Source of the DNA: G965197675 sp965197675
Lineage (GTDB): Bacteria; Chloroflexota; Dehalococcoidia; Plut-88900
DNA length: 64,000 bases
Reading direction: 5' to 3'
Assembly (NCBI GenBank): GCA_965197675.1
Contig: OZ240221.1
Location: forward strand, 744,001 to 808,000
Shown: positions 40,108 through 48,901 of the stretch, piece after piece
Position numbering within the stretch: position 1 is the first letter of the stretch
Layout: each line of letters starts with the position of its first letter
Notes under the pieces: generated by a model
Databases searched by the model: none
Told to the model about the DNA's origin: nothing
What the model saw: only the letters and a program-made list of their open reading frames with translations
Position numbers and translations under genes: made by a program

Positions 40108-41167
40108 GGCTTTGCTCTCGCTCTTTGGCAGTCAGGGTTTTTACCAGCTCGTCCAACTCTCCCTCCAGAACGCCAGTAAGGTTGTGCATGGTAAGACCGA
40201 TGCGGTGGTCGGTCACCCTATCCTGCGGGAAGTTGTAGGTACGGACCTTCTCCGATCGATCCCCCGTACCTACTTGAGAGCGACGAGACTCGGTTATCTC
40301 TTCTTGCTGTTTTCTATATTCAATGTCATAGAAGCGAGCCCGTAGAACCTTCATGGCTTTGGTCTTGTTCTTCATCTGTGAGCGTTCGTCCTGACACACC
40401 GCCACTATGCCAGTGGGAAGGTGGGTTATTCTGACTGCAGTCGCTACCTTATTCACGTTCTGGCCACCGTGTCCGCCTGCGTGAAAAATGTCGATCTTGA
40501 GATCGTCGGGATTTACGTCCACCTCTACATCTTCCACCTCCGACATGACCGCCACGGTTACGGTGGAGGTATGGATGCGACCACTAGTCTCGGTAATGGG
40601 CACTCGTTGCACCCTGTGAACACCGCTTTCGTATTTGAACTTGCTGAAAGCTCCCTTACCGCGGGCCTCGAAGATGATCTCTTTGAACCCCCCAATTCCC
40701 GTTTCGTTGGTATTGAGCACAGCCACGTAGAAGCCTTTGGACTGAGCGTAACGAGAGTACATTCGGTACAGATCAGCAGCAAACAGCCCGGCCTCATCCC
40801 CACCGGCTCCCGCTCTGATCTCGATGATTACGTCCTTTCCATCTCGAAGATCCCGGGTGATGAGGGTTTCTTGAATATCAGCCTCCAGAGTGGAGATGCG
40901 TTTCTCCAAGCCCTCGAGCTCCTCTTGGGCCAGGGCTTTCATCTCCTCATCCAAACCATCTTGCAGCAGGTGTAGAGTATCGTCCACCTCCTTGGAGACG
41001 CTCTTATAGGCCTGATACTTAGAGACCAACTCCTCCATGGATGCCCGCTCTTTAGCCAATCGTTGTATCTCTTCGGGGTTGGTCGCGATTTGAGGGTCGG
41101 CCATAAGCTGCTCAAGCTCCTTAAACCGGCTCTCCATTGCCTCTAGTTTTTCCAATTTCTCCAACAT
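40094..41167 (-). CDS. prfA: Peptide chain release factor 1
   Basis: 357 residues. GGQ at 234-236 (HAGGHGGQNVNKVATAVR) triggers peptidyl-tRNA hydrolysis. The stop-codon-reading P-x-T motif is P190-I-T192 (RVPITETSGR), the RF1 type that reads UAA and UAG; RF2 would have SPF. An intact RF1 argues that UAG is a true stop codon in this organism. Upstream of prmC and a HAD gene in one operon. Confidence 0.97.
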   Translation of the reverse strand: MLEKLEKLEAMESRFKELEQLMADPQIATNPEEIQRLAKERASMEELVSKYQAYKSVSKEVDDTLHLLQDGLDEEMKALAQEELEGLEKRISTLEADIQETLITRDLRDGKDVIIEIRAGAGGDEAGLFAADLYRMYSRYAQSKGFYVAVLNTNETGIGGFKEIIFEARGKGAFSKFKYESGVHRVQRVPITETSGRIHTSTVTVAVMSEVEDVEVDVNPDDLKIDIFHAGGHGGQNVNKVATAVRITHLPTGIVAVCQDERSQMKNKTKAMKVLRARFYDIEYRKQQEEITESRRSQVGTGDRSEKVRTYNFPQDRVTDHRIGLTMHNLTGVLEGELDELVKTLTAKEREQSLEAV

Positions 41168-41230
41168 GGTCCTATGCTCTACTCAGAAGAAATCCCCCGT
41201 CAGTACCGGGGGACATCTCCGTAAATTATA

Positions 41231-42511
41231 TCAAAGGTTATAATGCTCATCAAAAAATAGAGAGGTTATCTCCTTCAGTACGTCACTTAGAGGAACCTCT
41301 TTTTGTGCTCCGTTATTCATGTCCCTCAGAGTTGCCACACCCTTCTTGACGTCCTCATCTCCGAGGATCAACACTTGGGGCACTCCCATAGCCCCCGCCT
41401 GCCTCAGTTGAGCCTTCAGACTCTTGTTGGCTGGAGCCAGCACGGCCGCTACGTCAGTTCGAAGTAGCTGGGACGTGAATTTAACCGCCTCAGTTTTTCC
41501 CATGTCTCCAACATAGCCTACGAACACCTTAGGGGTAGCCGGAGGAGGGGGCTGGATGCCCTGACGTTTGAGGTTCAGTATGACTCGCTCTATTCCTACA
41601 GCATAGCCGAGACCGGGGGTGGGTTTGCCTCCCAACTCCTCTATCAGCCCATCGTATCTCCCGCCACCTCCCAGAGCGTTCTGCGCTCCCTGCTCCATCG
41701 TCTGGATCTCAAAGACGGTACGGGTGTAGTAGTCCAAACCCCTAACCAAGCGATGGTCTAGGGAATAGGGAACTCCCATTAGATCTAGATACCTGGTAAG
41801 CTCAGCGAAGTGAACATTGCAGTCATCACACAGATGATCAGCGCTGCGAGGCGCCTCAGCAATAAAGGGTTGGCAGCGTTCCTCCTTGCAGTCTAGAAGA
41901 CGAAGCGGGTTCCTCTGAAGCCGACTCTCACAATCCCTGCATAGATGAGATTGGCGTTGGGAGTAATAATCCTTCAGCGCTGCTAAGTACCGGGGACGGC
42001 ACACTGTATCGCCTATGCTGTTCAAGCTTAGGGAGAGCTCCTTCAACCCCAGCTCCTGGAATAACTGCCAGCTCATGCCCACAACTTCGGCATCGGTTGT
42101 AGGGTCTGCATCCCCCAACGCCTCCACGTTTAGCTGGTGAAATTGCCGAAGGCGTCCTGCTTGAGGCCGAGAATACCGAAACATGGGCGCCAGGATGGTG
42201 TACAGACGCACGGGTTGTGGCTGATTGTGTAATCCGTGCTCCAGATACGCTCGACAGATGGCTGCAGTGGCCTCTGGCCGAAGGGCAATGGTATCGCCGC
42301 TTTTATCGGAGATGGTATACATCTCCTTCTCTACGATGTCGGTTACCTCTCCCACGCCCCTCGCGAAGAGATTATAGTCCTCCAGTATCGGGGTATCGAT
42401 GCGACGGTATCCGTACCTCTCACAGAGCGAAACCGCTACCCTTTCGAAGTATCTCCAATAAGCCTGCTCCTGGGGTAGTATATCTGTTGTTCCTCGCAGC
42501 GCTCTGTACAT
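41231..42511 (-). CDS. hisS: Histidyl-tRNA synthetase
   Basis: 426 residues, class II synthetase: motif 2 FRYSRPQAGRLRQFHQLNVE (about 113-132), the histidine-binding LVRGLDYYTRTVFEIQ, and motif 3 GLGYAVGIERVIL. C-terminal anticodon-binding domain from about 325 (KVFVGYVGDMGKTEAVKFTS). Charges tRNA-His. The gene is divergent from rel, with a promoter in the shared 117-bp space. Normal length. Confidence 0.97.
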   Translation of the reverse strand: MYRALRGTTDILPQEQAYWRYFERVAVSLCERYGYRRIDTPILEDYNLFARGVGEVTDIVEKEMYTISDKSGDTIALRPEATAAICRAYLEHGLHNQPQPVRLYTILAPMFRYSRPQAGRLRQFHQLNVEALGDADPTTDAEVVGMSWQLFQELGLKELSLSLNSIGDTVCRPRYLAALKDYYSQRQSHLCRDCESRLQRNPLRLLDCKEERCQPFIAEAPRSADHLCDDCNVHFAELTRYLDLMGVPYSLDHRLVRGLDYYTRTVFEIQTMEQGAQNALGGGGRYDGLIEELGGKPTPGLGYAVGIERVILNLKRQGIQPPPPATPKVFVGYVGDMGKTEAVKFTSQLLRTDVAAVLAPANKSLKAQLRQAGAMGVPQVLILGDEDVKKGVATLRDMNNGAQKEVPLSDVLKEITSLFFDEHYNL

Positions 42512-42537
42512 TTGTCTCTCCCAACCCCTTCACGGCT

Positions 42538-42566
42538 AGAATACATCGGAGGAAGAGAGCAAGCAA
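42538..42566 (-). promoter_or_regulatory. hisS promoter
   Basis: Minus strand: TTGCTT (42566-42561), 17-bp spacer, TATTCT (42543-42538). Transcription would begin about 42531, giving a leader of about 20 nt to the ATG at 42511, with GGGAGAG just upstream of the start. Confidence 0.55.
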
Positions 42567-42589
42567 CACGAGGCAAAGATATACTTCAA

Positions 42590-42618
42590 TTGCGCCCTGG
42601 AAATCCTTTAGTTATACT
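42590..42618 (+). promoter_or_regulatory. rel promoter (near-leaderless)
   Basis: TTGCGC (42590-42595), 17-bp spacer, TATACT (42613-42618). Predicted start is near 42625, only about 4 nt before the ATG at 42629, so the transcript would be almost leaderless. If the true start is the in-frame ATG at 42668 the leader would be about 43 nt. Confidence 0.5.
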
Positions 42619-42628
42619 GATTCCACAC

Positions 42629-44842
42629 ATGGATGTTCGAACGAAAGAAGCAAGCAAGTCCGGCCTCATGGCGAAGGTCGAGAAATACTTACCTTCCGAT
42701 AAGAGCACTCTTATCGGGGAGGCCTACGATTTCTCTGCCCAATGCCACGATGGCCAGTTCAGGCTTTCAGGCGAGCCATATGTTCAACATCCCCTCCATG
42801 CCGCCTGGCTACTGGCTGATTTGAGACTCGATGCCGGTTGTATCGCTGCGGCTCTTCTCCATGACGTGATCGAGGATTGCGGCGTTTCTCATGATGAACT
42901 GGATAGACGGTTCGGTTTAGACGTTCGGAAACTGGTAGATGGGGTCTCCAAGCTAACCAAGCTGGAGGTCCAGTCCATCCAACGGGTCGATGATGGTTCC
43001 AACGGCGCTTACGAATCCATAACGCAGGCTGATAGCATACGTAAGATGCTGCTGGCCATGGCGGATGATGTGCGAGTCGTTCTCATAAAGCTGGCTGATC
43101 GGCTGCACAATATGCAGACCCTGAAGTTCCTGCCCAGAGAACGCCAACTGAAAAACGCCCATGAAACCCTGGATATCTACGCTCCCCTGGCCCACAGGTT
43201 GGGAATGGCCGAGATCAAGTGGAAACTAGAAGACCTAGCCTTTCGACACCTACAGCCCGAAAGGTATAGAGAGATATCACGTCTCCTTACCCATAAGAGG
43301 GGGGAGCGAGAAAGATACATAGATGAGCTATGCCAAGTTCTCCAACAAGCCCTGAAGGAAGCCGGGATTCACGCCAAAGTTACCGGTAGGGCCAAGCACA
43401 TCTACAGCATTCATAAGAAGATAGAACAGTATGCTGCTCAGAACAAGGAGTTCGATCAGATATATGATCTCTTCGCTCTGAGAATATTCGTAGACCGGGT
43501 CCAGGACTGTTACGCAGCCCTGGGAACGGCACACGGCCTTTGGCACCCCATCACTGCTCAATTTGACGACTACATTGCCAATCCCAAGGAGAACCAATAT
43601 CAGTCTCTCCATACTACGGTAATGTGTACGGGAGGCGTAGCTCTAGAGATCCAGATCCGCACTTACGGTATGCACGAGGTGGCTGAATATGGGGTCGCAG
43701 CCCACTGGAGATACAAAGAAGGGGGCAATGGGGACGTACACTTCGAAGAGAGAATGTCATGGCTCAGGCAACTCGTGGAGTGGCAGAGAGAAGTGACTGG
43801 GGCTGAGGAGTTTCTAGAATCGGTCAAGATGGATATCTTCCCCGATCAGGTATTCGTGTACACACCTAAGGGGGACGTCAAAGAGCTGCCGGCAGGCTCT
43901 ACCCCCATAGATTTCGCCTACCGAATTCATACCGACATAGGACATAGCTGCTCTGGAGTCAAAGTCAACGGGAAGCTGACACCGCTAGACTATCAGCTGC
44001 AGAATGGCGATACCGTAGAAGTACTCACCAGCAATAAGGTGCAAGGCCCCCGCCTAGACTGGCTGAACTCGGATATGGGCTATGTGCGAACAGCCGGAGC
44101 AAGGCAAGCCATTCGTCAGTGGTTTAATCGCCAAAAGCGAGCCGAGAACGTACTGCGCGGCAAGGAGTTGATCGAGAAGGAGCTGAAAAAACTGGCTCTC
44201 GCCGTTAGCATCGATGAAGTAGCGAGATTGTCCAACTATCAGTCGGGAGATAATCTTCTGGCAGATTTAGGATCGGGCAACATCGGCCTTCATCAGGTGA
44301 CCTCTACCCTGCAGCCATCGGCTCCGGCGCAGGTAAAGAATATATTCACTCATCCCCGGCAAGGCGGCCTAACGACAGCGGTAAAAGTGCGGGGTGTCTC
44401 CGATGTCTTAACTAATCTGGCTAAATGCTGTAATCCCTTACCTGGGAATGAGATAATGGGATTCATAACCCGGATAAGGGGCGTTACGATCCATCGCGAC
44501 AATTGCCATAACATCTTGAACCAAAAGCAGACCGAACGGCTAATTCATGTAGAATGGGACGCTACCACCCAGTCGTATCCTGTAAACATAAAGTTAGATG
44601 CACAGGACAGGATGGGATTACTGCGGGATATAACCACTATAGTATCCGAGGAGAGGATAAACATTTCGGGAGTGCAAAGCTTCTATGGTGGTGATGGTAC
44701 GGTCACCGAGTATTTCTGCATCGAGATCAAAGGCATCGCCCAGCTGAGTAGAGTCCTCTCTAAGATGGAGAGGGTTTCCGGGGTGATAGGAGTGGCTAGA
44801 AGTGAATACAACCCAAGGAGCAAACAGAACGGTAACGACTGA
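42629..44842 (+). CDS. rel: Bifunctional (p)ppGpp synthetase/hydrolase (Rel/SpoT family)
   Basis: 737 residues from ATG 42629. Domains in order: HD hydrolase (about 30-180; HPLHAAWLL and HDVIEDCG intact, so the hydrolase is probably active), RelA/SpoT synthetase (about 230-345; RAKHIYSIHKKI and FDQIYDLFALRIFVD), TGS (about 385-445; VFVYTPKGDVKELPAGSTP), a helical/zinc-finger region with C-C (LAKCCNPLPG), and a C-terminal ACT domain (about 665-737). It makes and degrades the stringent-response alarmone. The upstream in-frame TTG at 42512 was not chosen because the extra residues overlap the promoter. Divergent from hisS. Confidence 0.95.
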   Translation: MDVRTKEASKSGLMAKVEKYLPSDKSTLIGEAYDFSAQCHDGQFRLSGEPYVQHPLHAAWLLADLRLDAGCIAAALLHDVIEDCGVSHDELDRRFGLDVRKLVDGVSKLTKLEVQSIQRVDDGSNGAYESITQADSIRKMLLAMADDVRVVLIKLADRLHNMQTLKFLPRERQLKNAHETLDIYAPLAHRLGMAEIKWKLEDLAFRHLQPERYREISRLLTHKRGERERYIDELCQVLQQALKEAGIHAKVTGRAKHIYSIHKKIEQYAAQNKEFDQIYDLFALRIFVDRVQDCYAALGTAHGLWHPITAQFDDYIANPKENQYQSLHTTVMCTGGVALEIQIRTYGMHEVAEYGVAAHWRYKEGGNGDVHFEERMSWLRQLVEWQREVTGAEEFLESVKMDIFPDQVFVYTPKGDVKELPAGSTPIDFAYRIHTDIGHSCSGVKVNGKLTPLDYQLQNGDTVEVLTSNKVQGPRLDWLNSDMGYVRTAGARQAIRQWFNRQKRAENVLRGKELIEKELKKLALAVSIDEVARLSNYQSGDNLLADLGSGNIGLHQVTSTLQPSAPAQVKNIFTHPRQGGLTTAVKVRGVSDVLTNLAKCCNPLPGNEIMGFITRIRGVTIHRDNCHNILNQKQTERLIHVEWDATTQSYPVNIKLDAQDRMGLLRDITTIVSEERINISGVQSFYGGDGTVTEYFCIEIKGIAQLSRVLSKMERVSGVIGVARSEYNPRSKQNGND

Positions 44843-44869
44843 TCCTGTTTGAGGAGGTCCAGATAAGAA

Positions 44870-45235
44870 TTGGCTAACACAAAATCTGCAGAAAAAGCGG
44901 CCAGAGTAACTCGTAGACGGACGGAGATAAATCGCAGGGTTAAAACGGCGCTCAAGACTTACGTCAAGAATGCCAGGGCTGATATAGGAAAAGGAGATGT
45001 GGAGCAGGCTCGTAAAGCTACTCTTTTAGCCATCTCCAAGCTGGACCAGGCAGGGGCTAGAGGATACATTCATCGCAACACGGCTTCCAGGTCAGTATCG
45101 AGGCTTGAACGGCGCCTGGCTGCGCTAATGGAGAGCGTCGCCGCCAAGAAACCCAGGCGAAAGAAAACGTCTACGGCAAAAGCTGCCAAGTCAAAAGCGA
45201 AAGATACCGAAGAAGAGACTCAAAAGCCAACGTAG
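44870..45235 (+). CDS. rpsT: 30S ribosomal protein S20
   Basis: 121 residues; TTG start with GAGGAGG 11 nt upstream. The S20 core is MANTKSAEKAARVTRRRTEI ... KGYIHRNTA-like GYIHRNTASRSVSRLERRL (1-88). It binds 16S rRNA early in small-subunit assembly. The last ~33 residues (KKPRRKKTSTAKAAKSKAKD, then EEETQKPT) form a Lys/Ala-rich tail not found in the usual ~85-residue protein. Directly after rel, probably co-transcribed. Confidence 0.95.
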   Translation: MANTKSAEKAARVTRRRTEINRRVKTALKTYVKNARADIGKGDVEQARKATLLAISKLDQAGARGYIHRNTASRSVSRLERRLAALMESVAAKKPRRKKTSTAKAAKSKAKDTEEETQKPT

Positions 45236-45266
45236 CTCAATAATTGAGTTCAGGTACTTGATCGCT

Positions 45267-46412
45267 TTATAACACCTGGTTGGCGAATCTTTCAGGCAGG
45301 AAAGGCGAGATATCCCATTCGAGTTTCTTCCCCAGGATAAGATCAGAGATAGTCCTACCAAAGAATGGGCTTAGCAGGATCCCCTCTGTTCCCGCCCCGG
45401 TGGCCAAGTAAACACGCTCCCATCCCGGCACTGGTCCCAGTATAGGCAGATCATCCGACGATATAGGCCTAAGGCATGCCGTCTGCAGCACCAACTGGGC
45501 ACTTTCCAACGCAGGTATCAGTCTTAGGGCACCTTCAAGCACCCTATTTCTGGCATCTACGGTGGTATTATCGTCGAAGCCCGCCCTCTCGAAGGTGGTA
45601 CCGCACCATACTAGCCCGTCAGAAGGCTTGCTTCCCGCGTAAGTGTTTAAGTAATTCACGGGGCAAGCAAGAGGAGGCTCATCGAATTGCAAGCGTAATA
45701 TCTGACCTCTGACCGGCTCCACTGGCACAGGAAAGTCCAACCATGCAGATGCGGATCCACTCCACGGCCCCAGGGCGATAACCACCGTGTCACACGCAAT
45801 CTCGCCATCCTCCATGACCACCGCTACGGGGCTTGGGCCGTTGTGTCTTATCCCCACTGCGGTTCCATGGTGTCGAACAGCCCCCATCGTTTCCGAAGCC
45901 TGGAGCAGAGCGAGGACATATCGATAGGCTTCTACTGAACCTGCGTCCTTCATCAAACTACCCCCGATCACCTCCTGAGTGACGCGAGGCTCTATGCGAT
46001 GGATAGTAGCGGCGTCTACATATTCCGTATCAAGCCCTCGTTCTTGCTGCCACTTTACTGCCTGCTTAATCGCGTATAGATCGTCATCACAGAACGCGAG
46101 GTTAAGCTCAAACCCTTCTCGATAGTAGGTATCGACCCCAGTGCTCTCCAGCAGCTCGTTGAACAGGACGCCGTGCATCCGATAAGACTCTCGAGAGGGG
46201 TCTAGAAGGTAGCTGGAGGCACCAGAGCCTGTCTGATATGCCCCTTCATACACCCAGTTGAAGTTCAGCCCTCCGAAGGCAAATCCCGACGCGTGACTAC
46301 CGATGGCATCCTTATCTACTAAGATGACTCTTATGCCCGCTTTGCTAAGGTAGTAGGTGATGGCGCAACCAGCGGCTCCACCCCCCAACACCACTACCTC
46401 GCTGGACGCCAT
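45267..46412 (-). CDS. FAD-dependent oxidoreductase of the D-amino-acid oxidase (DAO) family
   Basis: 381 residues: dinucleotide-binding SEVVVLGGGAAGCAITYYLS (4-23) with E/D ending strand 2 (VDKDAIGSHASGFAFGGLN), a substrate domain with PVEPVRGQILRLQFDEPPLA, and the second FAD contact YLATGAGTEGILLSPFFG near the C-terminus. Such enzymes oxidise amines or amino acids such as glycine, sarcosine or D-amino acids. The ATG at 46412 was chosen because it gives the family N-terminus and leaves a 10-nt gap after the upstream paralogue. Roughly 70% identical by eye to that neighbour, so a tandem duplicate. Substrate not known. Confidence 0.9.
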   Translation of the reverse strand: MASSEVVVLGGGAAGCAITYYLSKAGIRVILVDKDAIGSHASGFAFGGLNFNWVYEGAYQTGSGASSYLLDPSRESYRMHGVLFNELLESTGVDTYYREGFELNLAFCDDDLYAIKQAVKWQQERGLDTEYVDAATIHRIEPRVTQEVIGGSLMKDAGSVEAYRYVLALLQASETMGAVRHHGTAVGIRHNGPSPVAVVMEDGEIACDTVVIALGPWSGSASAWLDFPVPVEPVRGQILRLQFDEPPLACPVNYLNTYAGSKPSDGLVWCGTTFERAGFDDNTTVDARNRVLEGALRLIPALESAQLVLQTACLRPISSDDLPILGPVPGWERVYLATGAGTEGILLSPFFGRTISDLILGKKLEWDISPFLPERFANQVL

Positions 46413-46422
46413 GTATATGGCC

Positions 46423-47571
46423 TCATGAGGTCTTCTTAGTGGCGAACCTGTCAGGCAGGAAAGTGGAGAGGTCCCACTCCGACTTCTCACGGATGATGAG
46501 ATCCGTAATCCTTTGGCCGAAAAAGGGGCTCAATAGAATCCCCTCTGCTCCCGCTGCCGTAGCTAGATAAACGCCTTCCCATCCTGGCACCTGTCCTATG
46601 ATAGGAAGTTCGTCTGAGGAGAAGGGCCTAAGGCACGCAGTCTGAAGAACCAGTTGGGCGTTTTCAAGGGCTGGCACCAGCCTGATAGCGCCCTCCAATA
46701 GGCTGGCCCTCGCCTCTGTAGTAGTGCTCTCGTCAAAACCCACCCTCTCGAAAGTGGTGCCGCACCACACTAGTCCGTCGGAGGCTTTACTGCCAGCATA
46801 CGTATCGAGATAGTTCATAGGGCAGGCCAGGGGCGGCTCGTCGAACTGTAGCCGTAATATCTGGCCTCTCACAGGCTCCACGGGAACGGGGAAGTCCAGC
46901 CATTCAGACGCAGCTCCGCTCCAAGGCCCCATGGCTATTACCACCGCATCACAGGGAATCTCGCCGCTGTCCAGCACCACCGCCGACGGTCTTGAGCCGT
47001 TGCGTTTTATCCCCATGACGTTCCCGTGCTGCTGAGTAGCTCCCATCCTCTCAGAGGCTTGGAGCAATGCGAGGACATATCGATAGGCTTCAACGGAGGC
47101 TACGTCGTTCATCAAACTGCCACCAATGATATCGGGGTTTATCCGAGGTTCAATATCATGGAGGTCTTCTCTGTCTACGAACTCCGCTTTGAGGCTCTCC
47201 CTCTGCTGCCACTCTATGTCTCCCTTGATTAGCTCAATCTCCTCCTCTTTGAAGGCAAGGTTGAGCTCGGTGCCCTCCCGGTAGTAGGTATCGACGCCCG
47301 TGCTCTCCATTAGCTCTTTGAAAAGGATACCGTGTTGTCGGTAAGCTTCCATGGAGGGACCTAGAAGGTTCCCAGGGACGCCGGCGCCCGTCTCATACGC
47401 CCAGTGGTATATCCAGTAGTAGTTCAAACCTCCAAAGGCAAATCCGGACGCGTGGCTGCCGATGGCGTCCTTGTCCACCAAGGTGACCTTCAAACCCTCC
47501 TTGCTCAGGTAGTAAGCGGTTGCACAGCCTGCGGCTCCACCGCCTATGACTACTACCTCACTTGTCTTCAT
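46423..47571 (-). CDS. FAD-dependent oxidoreductase of the DAO family (paralogue)
   Basis: 382 residues: TSEVVVIGGGAAGCATAYYL at 3-22, VDKDAIGSHASGFAFGGLNY, EPVRGQILRLQFDEPPLACP, and the C-terminal YLATAAGAEGILLSPFFGQR. Same architecture as the downstream gene, from which it is separated by 10 nt; the pair probably arose by recent tandem duplication. Follows a small Cys/His protein and an amidohydrolase in one minus-strand cluster, which suggests a catabolic operon. Confidence 0.9.
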   Translation of the reverse strand: MKTSEVVVIGGGAAGCATAYYLSKEGLKVTLVDKDAIGSHASGFAFGGLNYYWIYHWAYETGAGVPGNLLGPSMEAYRQHGILFKELMESTGVDTYYREGTELNLAFKEEEIELIKGDIEWQQRESLKAEFVDREDLHDIEPRINPDIIGGSLMNDVASVEAYRYVLALLQASERMGATQQHGNVMGIKRNGSRPSAVVLDSGEIPCDAVVIAMGPWSGAASEWLDFPVPVEPVRGQILRLQFDEPPLACPMNYLDTYAGSKASDGLVWCGTTFERVGFDESTTTEARASLLEGAIRLVPALENAQLVLQTACLRPFSSDELPIIGQVPGWEGVYLATAAGAEGILLSPFFGQRITDLIIREKSEWDLSTFLPDRFATKKTS

Positions 47572-47595
47572 GCTGCTGATCCTTCCAGGGCCTGG

Positions 47596-47949
47596 CTAAC
47601 CCATTGAGATGCGAGAGTGGACATCACATGAATAGCCGTGAAACTGTTTGGCCTGTCGGTCGAGGGCGGCGGCCAGGTGAGGTGCCATCTCAGCTACCTT
47701 CTCGTCGGTAGAGTCCGGAGGAACGTCTACACTGAGCATCGCTGATACGCTACAGTGACAGGCTACTTTGAAGACGACGGCATTGGAGGTACTCCGTCCC
47801 AAACCCGTGGGTATTCTACCTCTAAATGGCTGAATATCAGGGTCTTGGACATATTCCATTATCAGGTCTATTAGCGCCTGTCGTTCCATGGAGGTCAATA
47901 GTATCAATGAAGGCTCTGTGCCACAAGAGTTGATGAGATCAACGATCAA
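47596..47949 (-). CDS. Hypothetical protein with a CHC motif
   Basis: 117 residues, not recognised. Notable parts are VVFKVACHCSVSAMLSVDVP and QFHGYSCDVHSRISM near the C-terminus, with Cys and His that could bind a metal. Its start overlaps the end of the amidohydrolase gene by 11 nt, so it is translationally coupled to it, and 24 nt follow before the first DAO-type gene. Confidence 0.6.
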   Translation of the reverse strand: MIVDLINSCGTEPSLILLTSMERQALIDLIMEYVQDPDIQPFRGRIPTGLGRSTSNAVVFKVACHCSVSAMLSVDVPPDSTDEKVAEMAPHLAAALDRQAKQFHGYSCDVHSRISMG

Positions 47950-48892
47950 GATGGAGGATGCGAAGGGCGTTGGCGCCCAGAATACCCTCCTTCTCCTCTA
48001 GAGACAGCAGTGGCATCTCCATGACCCTCTCCACGCTGTGATCCAGGTCGTACCAGGGAAAATCTGATCCCATCATCACTCTCTCAGGACCGATATCTCT
48101 CATAAGCCTGGCCAGCTGATGATCCGTGGGCCCATTTGTTCCGCCTGTCCATTCTATAATCTCACAGCAGTCGAAATAAGCGTTGGAGTAGGTCCTAGCT
48201 ATCTCCAATGACTGCTCCCACGTTCCGCCTCCCAGATGGGCCAGCACTAGGGTCAAGTCTGGAAAGGCTTTCAGCACCTCGGCAAAGCCTCTTGGCTCAC
48301 CGTATGGCTTGCTATCCCTGGACGGGCCTGAATGAGCGATGATAGGAAGTCCCAACTCTATACAGGTCTGATAGATGGACCGCATCCGGTCGTCAGACAT
48401 GAAGAACTCTTGACCCACTGGGTGGATTTTCAGCCCTTTTGCTCCGTAGTTTTCCACCATATCTCGTAGATGGGTGACGCCTGCTTTTCCGGGTAATCCC
48501 CAAGGGTCAGCCGTAACGTAGGGTATCAGTCGAGGGCGGCCTTTGGCCAGGTTGCATCCCCAGAGGTTGAACTGCTTCAACTCTTCTACCAAGTTGGAGT
48601 CTATACTCTCAATGGCCTGTTCCCTCTCAGTCGAGCTCATCCCATCTGACAGTTTGGAGATGTGATCTCTTCGGGCCTGGACTATGGCGAAGATGTTGAC
48701 CACCACCGCCTTAGAGAAACCCGCTTTGTCTACAGCATCCAGAGCATCGTCTATGGTTCCCAGGTATTTGCTGCTATGCACATCTGACTTCTCACCGTAC
48801 TCCCATAATTGGTAACCGTCCTTGCTTCGCCTACCCTCCTCTTCTGTTTTGAAGATGTGCATGTGAGCATCTATTAATACCGGCTCCTCCAT
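47939..48892 (-). CDS. Amidohydrolase family protein (amidohydrolase_2 type)
   Basis: 317 residues of the TIM-barrel metallohydrolases: the metal-binding DAHMHIF at the N-terminus, GAKGLKIHPVGQEFF, PIIAHSGPSRDSKPYGEPRG (second His), VLAHLGGGTW and MMGSDFPWYDLD (catalytic Asp) at the C-terminus. Members include decarboxylases and hydrolases such as ACMSD-like and 2-pyrone-4,6-dicarboxylate lactonase-like enzymes. Lies at the head of the cluster with the coupled small protein and the two DAO-type flavoproteins; recF is 9 nt upstream. Confidence 0.92.
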   Translation of the reverse strand: MEEPVLIDAHMHIFKTEEEGRRSKDGYQLWEYGEKSDVHSSKYLGTIDDALDAVDKAGFSKAVVVNIFAIVQARRDHISKLSDGMSSTEREQAIESIDSNLVEELKQFNLWGCNLAKGRPRLIPYVTADPWGLPGKAGVTHLRDMVENYGAKGLKIHPVGQEFFMSDDRMRSIYQTCIELGLPIIAHSGPSRDSKPYGEPRGFAEVLKAFPDLTLVLAHLGGGTWEQSLEIARTYSNAYFDCCEIIEWTGGTNGPTDHQLARLMRDIGPERVMMGSDFPWYDLDHSVERVMEMPLLSLEEKEGILGANALRILHLDR

Positions 48893-48901
48893 TTCAGCCT
48901 C

